From UBA4951 sp963616935 (GTDB lineage: Bacteria > Bacillota_I > Bacilli_A > RFN20 > CAG-826), in NCBI GenBank assembly GCA_963616935.1, contig CAVEMS010000002.1, positions 203,350-267,349 of the forward strand: a DNA stretch of 64,000 nucleotides, in the 5' to 3' direction. Below the pieces are notes generated by a model. It was not told where the DNA came from. It ran no database searches and saw only the letters and a program-made list of their open reading frames with translations. The stretch's first letter is position 1; each line of letters opens with the position of its first letter. Both the position numbers and the translations under genes were made by a program. Shown here in pieces: positions 41,097 to 49,315 of the stretch.

Positions 41097-42437
41097 ATGA
41101 ACATCAAAAGACTGCCAAGAAAAGCAGACGCATTCCTAAAAGATTGGAAAAAGAGAGAACACAAACCTCTTATAATCTCAGGAGCGAGACAAGTAGGAAA
41201 AACCGAATGCATTCGCGAATTTGGAAAAGGGTATGAATCCTTCATTGAGATAAATTTCAAATTAAAACCCATCTATAAGAACATCATTCTGTCTACCGGA
41301 TCATATGAGGCCAAAGACATCATCAAGGAAATATCGAGCATGGATCCAGCCACGCGCTTCATCCCTCATAAGACTTTAATATTCTTCGATGAAATTCAAT
41401 CATTCCCCGATATATGCACGTCGTTGAAATCTTTTTGCGAAGATGGAGATTTCGACGTTATATGCTCTGGTTCCTTATTAGGAGTGAATTATTCTTCAAT
41501 ATCCTCCATCGCCGTTGGCTATCAAGAAGAATATCAGATGCACGGCTTGGATTTTGAAGAATTCCTTATGGCGAAAGGGTATGACCCATCCATCAAGGAA
41601 GAACTATTGGGCTATATGCTAAGCGCAAAAAGCATTCCTGATTCTCTTTACGTGAGTTTGCGTAGCCTCTTCTATGATTTCGTTATTTTGGGCGGAATGC
41701 CCGAAGTTGTTTTTTCCTATATCAAAAATGGAAATTTTTCCGGAACGCAATCGATACAAAGGGAAATCGTCGAAGGATATAGGAAAGACATGCAGCAATA
41801 CGCCAATGGCTTAGATAAAACGAAAATACAATTGGTTTATGACGCGATCCCCGCCCAACTTTCTAAGGAAAATCCAAAATTCATGATATCCAAAGTGCGC
41901 CCAAACGCTAAAGGCAGGGATTTCGACGGCGTCAAAGAATGGCTTGCCGATTCCGGGATAGTGTTGATCTCAAGAAGGCTGAATTTCCCGGAGTTACCTT
42001 TAAAGGGCAACACCTTGATTGATAATTATCGCTTATATTTCGCGGATACCGGCCTTTTAATCGCTTCTTTGGATGAAGAGTCTCAAGAAGATTTAAGGGA
42101 AAACAAAAATCTTGGAGTGTATAAAGGCGCAATATATGAGAATCTAGTCGCCGACGCTTTCGCAAAAGAAGGGCTGCAACTCTATTTCTACAAAAGGCCG
42201 GATGGCACGCTCGAAGAGGATTTCTTCGCTAGAACAAAAAACAATATTGTACCGATAGAAGTTAAATCAAAAGGCGGGCATTCCAAATCGTTGCGTACCC
42301 TGATCGATTCAGACAAGTATCAAGACGTGGCTTTCGGGGTGAAAATTGGCGATTTCAACATTTCGTTTCAAAACATGGTATATACCTTGCCCCATTTTCT
42401 CACATTCTTAATCAAAGATTGGCTCAAGGGAATGTAG
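41097..42437 (+). CDS. AAA_14/DUF4143 ATPase with PD-(D/E)XK-like C-terminus (1)
   Basis: A 446-aa protein of the AAA_14 plus DUF4143 family, whose cellular role is unknown. ATPase part: Walker A SGARQVGKT (28-36), Walker B TLIFFDEIQ, sensor-like CSGSLLGV, then FEEFLMAKG. The middle has a helix-turn-helix-like linker (IPAQLSKENPKF). The C-terminus has LEEDFF followed by VPIEVKSKGG, the D...ExK layout of PD-(D/E)XK nucleases. By eye it is closest to the ATPase at 56404. It stands alone behind its own repeat array, with toxin-antitoxin remnants downstream and tRNA-Ser(CGA) upstream. The in-frame TTG at 41079 is upstream of the -10 box and is rejected. Confidence 0.88.
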   Translation: MNIKRLPRKADAFLKDWKKREHKPLIISGARQVGKTECIREFGKGYESFIEINFKLKPIYKNIILSTGSYEAKDIIKEISSMDPATRFIPHKTLIFFDEIQSFPDICTSLKSFCEDGDFDVICSGSLLGVNYSSISSIAVGYQEEYQMHGLDFEEFLMAKGYDPSIKEELLGYMLSAKSIPDSLYVSLRSLFYDFVILGGMPEVVFSYIKNGNFSGTQSIQREIVEGYRKDMQQYANGLDKTKIQLVYDAIPAQLSKENPKFMISKVRPNAKGRDFDGVKEWLADSGIVLISRRLNFPELPLKGNTLIDNYRLYFADTGLLIASLDEESQEDLRENKNLGVYKGAIYENLVADAFAKEGLQLYFYKRPDGTLEEDFFARTKNNIVPIEVKSKGGHSKSLRTLIDSDKYQDVAFGVKIGDFNISFQNMVYTLPHFLTFLIKDWLKGM

Positions 42438-42482
42438 AGATGCTTATCTACGTTTGATTCCTTCTTGGCTTTCATTTTTTGA

Positions 42483-42635
42483 AACGGCAACGCAATTCTT
42501 TTAAGCGAAGCGGATTATAACGCGCTCATGGAAATGGTTTATCTCATGTCTCAGCCCAATCCGGTTTTGAAAATCAAAGAAGGCGGAAAAGAGAACACAT
42601 CCGAGATGGCGAGATTTAACCCAAACGAGAAGTGA
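42483..42635 (+). pseudogene. Truncated YefM-like antitoxin
   Basis: Frame after an in-frame stop reads NAILLSEADYNALMEMVYLM, then SQPNPVLKIKEG and ends in TGA at 42633-42635. This matches the C-terminal half of YefM/Phd antitoxins (NxVLLSExDYxSLxETxYLL). The N-terminal DNA-binding half is missing, so it is a remnant. Confidence 0.6.
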
Positions 42636-42639
42636 TAAT

Positions 42640-42800
42640 GTGGATCGCCTTGTCTATGAAGTAAACCCTAAGAGCGTATCATGGTCGTTCACCCCATGTA
42701 ATCGCATCGCGAAAGATAAAGGCATAAGCTATCTGTCTTTATTCCAGCCTTCTTTGTCGTTTTCGAAAGTCCATCGATCAAAGCCATCCGACTTCCGATG
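42640..42800 (+). pseudogene. Scrap of a YoeB-like toxin
   Basis: Four nucleotides after the antitoxin stop a frame begins VDRLVYEVNPKSVSW. This resembles the HRLVYEV stretch near the YoeB C-terminus, then degenerates into non-conserved sequence up to a stop. The order antitoxin-toxin fits yefM-yoeB. Nothing catalytic remains. Confidence 0.35.
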
Positions 42801-42822
42801 AATAAAAGAGTAAAATGGAGGC

Positions 42823-43017
42823 ATGAGAAAAAACTATCGGCCTTGCCCCAACTGCATATATCCCCTAGAAGAGGAAGTCAAAAACGAGAAGCTCATCCTC
42901 CATTGTCCGCACTGCCACAAGAGATTCGATTTGGGTAAGGATGAGCCGATCAACAAAGATGAAACGATCTATTACATCATGCCCAGGACCAAAGACCTGG
43001 CGATTTCGGTTTCATAA
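42823..43017 (+). CDS. Small zinc-ribbon protein, possibly frameshifted
   Basis: A 64-aa protein with two Cys pairs (CPNC at 8-11 and CPHC at 28-31), a zinc ribbon. TAAAAT ends 6 nt before the ATG. GGAGG is only 1 nt from the ATG, too close for a ribosome site, so the mRNA looks leaderless. After about codon 55 the frame -1 relative to it continues as protein-like sequence (GDFGFISNADASLGIGMALY) to a TGA at 43158-43160, in which a Gly/Ala-rich, then aromatic, tail follows. Either the annotated gene is complete at 64 aa, or it is the N-terminal piece of a frameshifted protein of about 112 aa. Function unknown. Confidence 0.5.
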   Translation: MRKNYRPCPNCIYPLEEEVKNEKLILHCPHCHKRFDLGKDEPINKDETIYYIMPRTKDLAISVS

Positions 43018-43249
43018 GCAACGCCGACGCTTCGCTAGGAATCGGCATGGCACTATACATTGGGAAGGCTCCGACTATCAAACTCGCGGCGCAGAATTGC
43101 TTGCGGCAAGGCTGGTCGTTTGTGATCTACCCTCCTTTCCCATATGATTATTCGATATGATGCAAAAAACCGTTTTATATCGTTTTTTAGCGAGATAACG
43201 AGCGCTTATCGTTCACATTTGCCAAGTTTTTTGCAATGATTACAAGTAT

Positions 43250-43834
43250 ATGAAAAAGAAGCATGTCGGATTCCGCGCAATCTTCTTCGGCATCATCGCC
43301 ATCGGGCTAATTGCCTCATCTTTGTCTTTGCCGGTGTTGTCCGCTTTCAAAACGGGCGATATACCAAGCGGCTATCGCGGCACTCTCGAAGTCGGAAGTG
43401 CCTTTTCCTTCATCTTCGGGCTTAAGGCGAACGTTGTCACGACGATTGGCGTTGGAAAAGCGGTCACGAGCATGACTTCCTATACGAACGTCCCATTATC
43501 TTTATATCCGATCGTCTCATATGGCCTATACGTCGGCGGAATGGTCTTCGCCATCGCTTCCTTCGTCTTATCGATCGCGAAAAGAAAAGGCGTGGCCATC
43601 GCCATGGCCGCCCTTTGTTTCTCTTCCCTAATCGCCGGAGGCGTGCTATCCCTCTTGTCGTTAGAAGGAATCGTCTCATCCTTCCTTTCAAGCGCCTCTA
43701 TTGACGAGGCAAAGACCTTTATCTCCTCTTCGAATGCCTATTTGGGGGATGGTTTCAAAGTCGGAGCGATTCTTTCCTTCGTCGCCGCCCCATTATCGTT
43801 ATTAAGCGCGTTTTATGCGCCGAAAAGAGACTAA
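43250..43834 (+). CDS. Four-TM membrane protein, unknown
   Basis: A 194-aa protein beginning MKKKHVGFRAIFFGII. Four hydrophobic helices are visible (about residues 10-32, 88-110, 115-140 and 168-188), with a polar extracellular loop after the first. No family recognised. A TTGCCA -35 candidate lies at 43219-43224, but the matching -10 is poor and no Shine-Dalgarno is present. It is convergent with the metalloprotease gene (28 bp between stops), with no clear terminator. Confidence 0.65.
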   Translation: MKKKHVGFRAIFFGIIAIGLIASSLSLPVLSAFKTGDIPSGYRGTLEVGSAFSFIFGLKANVVTTIGVGKAVTSMTSYTNVPLSLYPIVSYGLYVGGMVFAIASFVLSIAKRKGVAIAMAALCFSSLIAGGVLSLLSLEGIVSSFLSSASIDEAKTFISSSNAYLGDGFKVGAILSFVAAPLSLLSAFYAPKRD

Positions 43835-43862
43835 AAATCGCAAAATCTTCGTCAAAACACGC

Positions 43863-45902
43863 TTATTTCGTGAAATCGGTTATCTCTAACGTCGCACTGC
43901 TAGAAGAGACGTTGACGAATTTGATTCCATAGTTGAAGGCCGAGCCGTCGTTCATCTTCGTTTTGTTATAAAAGAAGTTCGTTCCATAGTTTTTATAACC
44001 GTTATGACTGCCTATGGCGAAGGTGTCGCCCGTTTGGAACAAATCGGCGTAGCTAAGCGTATGGCGATAATTTTTCCCATACTTCCCGAAAGTGTTGCTG
44101 CCTCCTTTTTGGATAAGATGCAGCAATTGATAATCGGAGAAAGAGGAAATCAGCGTCCCATATTCCGTCCCGGTGCTATTCGACGCCGCAAGCATCGCAT
44201 ACGCGTATTCGCTGCTCCTAGGATCGTCGATCAAAGATCCATCCGTCTCTATGGTCTTGTAATTGTTATACCCCCATAGTCTCGCGTCGACGTGATAGAC
44301 CTTAATCCCTCCTTCGTTAAGAGGGTAATCCTCGTCAACATCGTCCCAGAAATAGGAATTGTTCCCGGAATCGGTGAAAAGCTCGATAAGGATATACTCG
44401 TCGTATGCGCTGCCATTCCAATCGCTTGCAAGCAATAACGCATCGCCGCTTGTGGCGCTCGGCCTAAGAGTGACGGTCGTCGTCTTCTTCGTGCCATCTA
44501 AGACATATGGCTCAATCCATCCGGCCGTGAACTTCGAGAAGGCGTTCCAATCCATGGTGTTGTTGTCTTGCATGTCGACGCCGCCGATGAAATCCTCGTA
44601 ATAAGTGTAATTTTCAGACGTTTGCGACTCGTAGTTGTAATAGTCCTCGACTCCATAGATATGCCCTTGCTCATGGATCGTCGTGATGCCATCGTTTTCG
44701 AGGTGGCCGAGATTAGAGACGCTATAGGTGCCGACGGATGGCAAACTCTTCGTCCCTGGCTCGTAATCCGTATATGACATATGGGGCCATAAGGCATTGC
44801 TGCCCCAGTCGTCTTGGTCACTGCCGTTTATGATAAAATGGACGCTGTCGATATAGCCATCGTCGTCGCTATCGTAATCATCGAGGTTAAGGCCATATGA
44901 GTTCTTCGTCCATTCGATGGCGCTTTGTAGCAAATCGAAGAGCTTCTCATAAGTCGCATCAGTTGCGTTTTTGAAAGTCGATTCCGTGTATTTGTCGCTT
45001 TGATACATCTTGCTCACGGTCCCCGCGACTTCGCCCGTGACGTTCATTTTCCCTAGCGATGCGCGCTTATAGTAATTGACTAGCGACAAAGGCTCATCCT
45101 CTCCGAAAGTGTATTTCTCAATCGAAGAAAGCTGGGCGCTCGTCCAGGTGTAAGTCGGGCTTCCCTTGAGTTTTATCGGAACGATCAGGACTTTTTGATC
45201 GCCAAGCGTTGGAGCGTAATACGAATCGACGGATTTGGAGGTGAAGGCAGTGGCTTTCTTGGAATAGCCATCCCCTCCCGTCGGTTCGCTATCTGAGCTG
45301 CCGCTTTGCTCGCTATCAGGATCGCTGCTATCTGGCACACTACTGTCTGGCTCGCTGCTACTAGGCACGCCGCTAGAGGAAGCGACGCAAGAATAGGAAA
45401 TGGAAATCGATGATATGCAAACTCCATTCGAACTAGAGCAATAGATTTTGAAGAATTTAGCGTCCGAAGGAATATCCGCGCTCGATATCGAGACGGAGGA
45501 GGTTATATTGGTGTATGTCGTTCCATCGCTAGAAAAGGACGTCTCCACCGATGCCGATCCGATTAGCGATATCTTGATCGAGGATAGGCCGTTTATCTCT
45601 GTTTTGTTGGCGAAATAGCCGCCTTTTTTGATGGAAACGAATCCGATTCCGCTTTTAAGACACTTGTCGGTTTCGAAGACGAAGGTCGTGCCGTTCTCAT
45701 TTTTGATCGAGACCTCGCCGCTTACGGCGGCATTATGGAATGGCGAGTTGTTATTATCCAAAACTAACGAATATAACCTCTCCCCATCGGCATAGAGGGC
45801 GCTTTTCGTCCCCAATGAATCGATGATCGCCCAAGAGGAGGCGACGGCGGCGACTGGCAAAAAGACGGCCAAAGCCAATTTGCATAAATTCCCTTTTTTC
45901 AT
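43863..45902 (-). CDS. Secreted M6-like zinc metalloprotease
   Basis: A 679-aa protein with a signal peptide (MKKGNLCKLALAVFLPVAAVASS). An N-terminal domain of about 150 aa of beta type precedes a Ser/Asp/Pro-rich linker (about 170-215). The peptidase core follows, with VLIVPIKLKG, YYKRASLGKMNVTGEV (typical of M6/immune-inhibitor-A-like peptidases) and the zinc site TTIHEQGHIYGVEDYY (HExxH plus downstream Asp). It should act outside the cell. It lies 11 nt after the YitT gene, with AAAGGATGA before the ATG, so the two form an operon. Substrate unknown. Confidence 0.85.
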   Translation of the reverse strand: MKKGNLCKLALAVFLPVAAVASSWAIIDSLGTKSALYADGERLYSLVLDNNNSPFHNAAVSGEVSIKNENGTTFVFETDKCLKSGIGFVSIKKGGYFANKTEINGLSSIKISLIGSASVETSFSSDGTTYTNITSSVSISSADIPSDAKFFKIYCSSSNGVCISSISISYSCVASSSGVPSSSEPDSSVPDSSDPDSEQSGSSDSEPTGGDGYSKKATAFTSKSVDSYYAPTLGDQKVLIVPIKLKGSPTYTWTSAQLSSIEKYTFGEDEPLSLVNYYKRASLGKMNVTGEVAGTVSKMYQSDKYTESTFKNATDATYEKLFDLLQSAIEWTKNSYGLNLDDYDSDDDGYIDSVHFIINGSDQDDWGSNALWPHMSYTDYEPGTKSLPSVGTYSVSNLGHLENDGITTIHEQGHIYGVEDYYNYESQTSENYTYYEDFIGGVDMQDNNTMDWNAFSKFTAGWIEPYVLDGTKKTTTVTLRPSATSGDALLLASDWNGSAYDEYILIELFTDSGNNSYFWDDVDEDYPLNEGGIKVYHVDARLWGYNNYKTIETDGSLIDDPRSSEYAYAMLAASNSTGTEYGTLISSFSDYQLLHLIQKGGSNTFGKYGKNYRHTLSYADLFQTGDTFAIGSHNGYKNYGTNFFYNKTKMNDGSAFNYGIKFVNVSSSSATLEITDFTK

Positions 45903-45913
45903 ATTCTCATCCT

Positions 45914-46996
45914 TTACCTTATCGGTTTTGTGTAGAAACGTCCGCTGACGGCGCTAAGAGGAGTCACTTGCACGAAAGCGCTGTCGTCTTCTTTCTTTAT
46001 TAGTTTCATTAGCTGCGACAACTCATAAGAAGAGACGACCATCGTGAATATGTAGCGTTCCTTCCCCGTATAGACGCCCTCGCCTACGACCATCGTGGCG
46101 CCATGCGGCAACGATTCGATCAAGAATTCGCCCAAATCGCGGCGATTCGAGACGATTTCGACTTTGACTTTCTTGTTCCTGATATTAATCGAATCGATGA
46201 TGATTTTCGAAATAAGAACATAGAGAACGCTATAAAGGGCGCCGCCAACGTGCGAAGCGACATAAGAAGGCTCGTTCCACCCCTCTTTCGTGATGGCGAG
46301 GAGAGTGAAGGAAACGATCGTGATGGAATTTAGGATGAAGCTATATTTCCCGACCAACGTCCTTTTCTTGAGAGCGATGTAATAGGAGATGATATCGATT
46401 CCACCCGTCGAAGCGTCGATTTTGAAGCAAATCGCGCAACTTAGCCCCGTGCATACTCCACCAACCAAGGCCCTAGATAACAAGCCGCCGTTTTGGGTGA
46501 TGAATTTGGCGATTTGCTGCATCACCTCGATATCCTCGATGCTAAGCAATTTGATGAATAAAGATGTCTCTGCGACGTTAATCAAAGTGAAAATCGTGAA
46601 CCTCTTGCCGATTCCAAACCAGGCGAGCAGACACATCGGGGCATTTAACGCGAAATAAAGGATCGAATAGAGCAAGCTTTCCGGGAAAACGGAGGCGGAA
46701 GTGCCTTTGCCATGTATCGCTTCGTATATCACCTCGCAAAAGGAGACGACGACCTGCGATACGCCAGACATCCCACCGCTGGCGATCTTTTGGAAATTGA
46801 GCGTCTCGGTGCTATATGTGGAGCCAAAAGAGCCAAGATCCATGAAGCAATTGAATCCGAAGGCGAATATCAATGCGCTAAGGGTGCATAGGATGAAAGA
46901 GACGAAAATCTCGATGCCTCTTTTCGCCCACATATGGTCATAGAGCCAATTGGTTCTCTTCTCTTTGTATTCTTCGAATCTTTTCTTGAAGTTCAT
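45914..46996 (-). CDS. YitT/DUF2179 family membrane protein
   Basis: A 360-aa protein with five to six membrane helices (YitT/DUF161 domain, including the SGGMSGVSQVVVSF and CKIDASTGGIDIISYYIALK motifs). A C-terminal cytoplasmic DUF2179 domain has RRDLGEFLIESLPHGATMV and ends VTPLSAVSGRFYT. Function is not established. The start is MNFKKRFEEY; TATAAT ends 9 nt before this ATG. A longer upstream extension crosses that promoter and is rejected. It is first in the operon with the M6-like protease. Confidence 0.9.
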   Translation of the reverse strand: MNFKKRFEEYKEKRTNWLYDHMWAKRGIEIFVSFILCTLSALIFAFGFNCFMDLGSFGSTYSTETLNFQKIASGGMSGVSQVVVSFCEVIYEAIHGKGTSASVFPESLLYSILYFALNAPMCLLAWFGIGKRFTIFTLINVAETSLFIKLLSIEDIEVMQQIAKFITQNGGLLSRALVGGVCTGLSCAICFKIDASTGGIDIISYYIALKKRTLVGKYSFILNSITIVSFTLLAITKEGWNEPSYVASHVGGALYSVLYVLISKIIIDSINIRNKKVKVEIVSNRRDLGEFLIESLPHGATMVVGEGVYTGKERYIFTMVVSSYELSQLMKLIKKEDDSAFVQVTPLSAVSGRFYTKPIR

Positions 46997-47075
46997 AGCG
47001 CGAACATTATAAGCATTGGCGAATGGATTATAAAACAACAATTGTTGAAAGAAATTGAGAGCGTATCTACACAAA

Positions 47076-47134
47076 TTTAACTTTTACTTAATGGATTTGC
47101 AGTGTTTTGCTTGACGGATTTGCAAAAAGTTAAA
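47076..47134. repeat. Two GGATTTGCA copies (23 bp apart) inside an inverted repeat
   Basis: GGATTTGCA occurs at 47093 and 47116, a period of 23 bp, the same as array C. The pair is bracketed by TTTAACTTTT (47076-47085) and its exact complement AAAAGTTAAA (47125-47134). No ATPase gene follows. It could be a vestigial array or a protein-binding site. Confidence 0.55.
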
Positions 47135-47251
47135 CTACCGGCAGGGAAAGGCCTTTGACTTTTTTCGTTGCTCTTCAATCGTTCTTAATGCGTTTCGAGC
47201 ATTTTCGGAGTTCGATCCAGAAAAACCGTCTCGATTGCGTGAAATGATTTA

Positions 47252-47280
47252 TTGCGGTAGATATTGCGTAATGATATAGT
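47252..47280 (+). promoter_or_regulatory. Promoter with repeated ATTGCG motifs
   Basis: TTGCGG (47252-47257), 17 bp, TATAGT (47275-47280) with an extended TGA in front. ATTGCG occurs three times (47234, 47251, 47263), the outer copies being part of ATTGCGTGAAATGAT and ATTGCGTAATGAT, which suggests a regulator site over the promoter. Confidence 0.6.
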
Positions 47281-47287
47281 TTAAACA

Positions 47288-47304
47288 CTGTTTCTAAGAA
47301 ACAG
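47288..47304 (+). promoter_or_regulatory. Leader hairpin
   Basis: CTGTTTC TAA GAAACAG, a 7-bp perfect hairpin at the expected 5' end of the transcript of the 299-aa gene. It could stabilise the mRNA. Confidence 0.5.
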
Positions 47305-47327
47305 GCTGCTTTCTGTCGGAGGAACTT

Positions 47328-48227
47328 ATGCTTATATTAAAGACAATTGGCTCATTCTTCGTGAAAATCTGGCGTTGGATCAAGGAAACCGCCTGGGTTC
47401 AGCCACTACTCATCGTCGGAGCCATTTTCGCCGTTATCTTCTCTATCCCATCCATCACGAACGCCATCCAAAGCTGGACGAAAACATCGAGTGATTCTTG
47501 GTTACTCAATTACCGCATATCCCTAGAAGGAGAAGTCTATGACGAAGACGTCTCCAATGCCGACAAATTGACGCAAGCCATCTACAAGGCCGATCAAAGC
47601 GTCACCTCCAAAGCCGAAGTGAGCGATGATGTGACGGCGATAAGAAACGAATACGGCGAGAAATTCTTCCTCGCTTACGTCAATAGCTCCTCAAGCGACA
47701 GCGATACCATAAGCGACGCCTTCCATTTCCTTAGCGACAACTGGAACAGCGCCTACTACAAATTGGATTTGCACGACGCAAAGACGAATCTCCCATTCAA
47801 TTTCAAAGCCATCTACACCGATGAGACGAGCTCCAACGACGATGATTTCGAGGCCAAGAACAATCCGAGCGCTTTCGAAAGATACCTTTCCAACCACTCC
47901 GATTTGTTTAACACCACCGCCGAAGTCTTAGCCGAGCTCCCATATCGTACGAATGCCGGCATCGACGAAAGCAAATACGAGGCCTTTGGTCTAGGCAACA
48001 CAAGCAGCACCCAAACGACCCTAAGCTCCGATTTCCCAAAACCGAGCATCATTCTTTGCGACTTCACCGATGCGGCCATCGAAGCAGGCCGTGCCGGCGT
48101 CTCCGAGATCATCTTCAGCTTGACCGGCGATAACGACCATGCCCGTGCCCAATTCTTGATGAATATGTGGAATCACCTCGATTCCTATGCCGATTACCCA
48201 GACAACAACTTCTTGCAAAGGGCTTAG
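47328..48227 (+). CDS. Membrane-anchored extracytoplasmic protein, unknown
   Basis: A 299-aa protein with one membrane helix (about residues 24-45, QPLLIVGAIFAVIFSIPSI) after a basic, Trp-containing N-terminus. A Ser/Asp/Asn-rich domain follows that should lie outside. The stretch EKFFLAYVNSSSSDSDTI could be part of a thioredoxin-like strand-loop, but no CxxC is present. Not recognised. A strong ribosome site (CGGAGG) precedes the ATG, along with a leader hairpin and a promoter with repeated motifs. It is a single gene ended by a terminator-like hairpin. Confidence 0.7.
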   Translation: MLILKTIGSFFVKIWRWIKETAWVQPLLIVGAIFAVIFSIPSITNAIQSWTKTSSDSWLLNYRISLEGEVYDEDVSNADKLTQAIYKADQSVTSKAEVSDDVTAIRNEYGEKFFLAYVNSSSSDSDTISDAFHFLSDNWNSAYYKLDLHDAKTNLPFNFKAIYTDETSSNDDDFEAKNNPSAFERYLSNHSDLFNTTAEVLAELPYRTNAGIDESKYEAFGLGNTSSTQTTLSSDFPKPSIILCDFTDAAIEAGRAGVSEIIFSLTGDNDHARAQFLMNMWNHLDSYADYPDNNFLQRA

Positions 48228-48248
48228 TCGATAAACCGTATGAAAATA

Positions 48249-48274
48249 GGGACGCCTAGGCGCCCCTTTTCTTT
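48249..48274 (+). terminator. Probable intrinsic terminator
   Basis: GGGACGCC TA GGCGCCCC (one mismatch) followed by TTTTCTTT. Confidence 0.65.
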
Positions 48275-48290
48275 ATCCTTATATTATATA

Positions 48291-48776
48291 TTACTTACGC
48301 TTTCCGTATTTCTCGGCTAAATGCTTCATGACGACGGAGGGCACAAGGGCAGAGACATCGACTCCGCCTTGATATAGCTCCACTATCGCGCTCGATGAGA
48401 CGAAGGCTTCTTCGTGACGAGCCATGAAGAAGACCATATCGATATCAGGAGAGGCGTATTCGTTAGCGGCGGCTAAGGAAAATTCGTACTCGAAATCACT
48501 TACGGCGCGTAGTCCGCGTATAAGATGCTTGGCCCCTGCCTTTTTGGCGTATTCGACGGTCAAACCATCATAATAGTCCACTTTGACGTTAGGAAAATCA
48601 CGAGTAGCCTCTTTCATCATGTCAAGCCGCTCCTCAACGCTAAAACGAGAGCTCTTGGAAGGGTTGACGGCAAGAAGCAACGTCACCTCGTCGAATATCT
48701 CGGCGGCTCTTTTTAAGACATCGATATGGCCGATGGTTATCGGATCGAAGGATCCAGGGTATATCGCTTTCTTCAT
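48291..48776 (-). CDS. coaD: Phosphopantetheine adenylyltransferase
   Basis: Penultimate enzyme of coenzyme A synthesis. The 161-aa protein has GSFDPITIGHIDVLKRA (nucleotidyltransferase TxGH motif), FSVEERLDMM, HLIRGLRAVSDFEYEF and AFVSSSAIVE. The start ATG overlaps the rsmD stop (ATGA), and GGAGG lies 6 nt upstream; an in-frame TTG 12 nt earlier sits on the ribosome site. The order ylbF-rsmD-coaD is that of B. subtilis. Confidence 0.97.
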   Translation of the reverse strand: MKKAIYPGSFDPITIGHIDVLKRAAEIFDEVTLLLAVNPSKSSRFSVEERLDMMKEATRDFPNVKVDYYDGLTVEYAKKAGAKHLIRGLRAVSDFEYEFSLAAANEYASPDIDMVFFMARHEEAFVSSSAIVELYQGGVDVSALVPSVVMKHLAEKYGKRK

Positions 48777-49315
48777 TTTTGCCTCCAAAGTATCGAAACG
48801 GATGTCCTTCCATATCGATATTGCTTGATTTTCTGGAAACGAGCCGCATCGTATTCAGGCTCCTTTCCCTCGTATTCTATAACGATTATGGCATTCTCGT
48901 TAAGGCGGCTCTTTAGGAATAGCGATTCGATGGCTTCGTTATAGAATTCTTTCCTCGCATATGGCGGGTCCAGCAAAACGACATCATAAACGGCATCGGT
49001 TTCTTCGATAAATTTCGAAAAATCAGCGCAGAAAACCCTTCCTTTTGTTTCTTTTAGCTTAATTAAGTTCGCTTCGATGACTTTTTTGGCCTCATTCGAG
49101 GAATCGACGAAATCGCATCTCGAGGCGCCGCGCGAAAGACACTCTATCCCAAGCGCTCCGCTTCCGGCGAATAAATCAAGGACGTTTGCATGAAGCAAAG
49201 AATCTCCTAAGGCGTTCCCAATTGCCGTCCTCACGATGCTTTTGGTTGGAATAGTGACACTCGAAGGAACTTCTATCTCCCTCGAGCGGTATATGCCAGA
49301 GGCGATCTTAAGCAT
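48773..49315 (-). CDS. rsmD: 16S rRNA (guanine966-N2)-methyltransferase
   Basis: A 180-aa SAM-dependent methyltransferase that modifies G966 (E. coli numbering) of 16S rRNA. It has VRTAIGNALG near residue 30, motif I VLDLFAGSGALGIECLSRGA and the catalytic motif VLLDPPYA. GGAGGCAAAA precedes the ATG at 49315, exactly as before coaD. The longer in-frame extension overlaps ylbF and is rejected. It overlaps ylbF by 8 nt. Confidence 0.95.
   Translation of the reverse strand: MLKIASGIYRSREIEVPSSVTIPTKSIVRTAIGNALGDSLLHANVLDLFAGSGALGIECLSRGASRCDFVDSSNEAKKVIEANLIKLKETKGRVFCADFSKFIEETDAVYDVVLLDPPYARKEFYNEAIESLFLKSRLNENAIIVIEYEGKEPEYDAARFQKIKQYRYGRTSVSILWRQK

Larger units (their letters stand above)
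46997..47327. other. Intergenic region with short repeats
   Basis: About 330 bp without a gene. It holds the YitT promoter at one end, a paired repeat at 47076-47134 (listed separately) and the promoter of the 299-aa gene at the other end. Nothing else was recognised. Confidence 0.5.

Noticed and set aside
46997..47074. Extended YitT start
   Set aside because: The extension crosses the TATAAT promoter and has no ribosome site or family match.
47076..47134. The TTTAACTTTT/AAAAGTTAAA pair as a terminator
   Set aside because: The loop would be 39 nt, the stem is AT-rich, and no T-tract follows in the sense needed.
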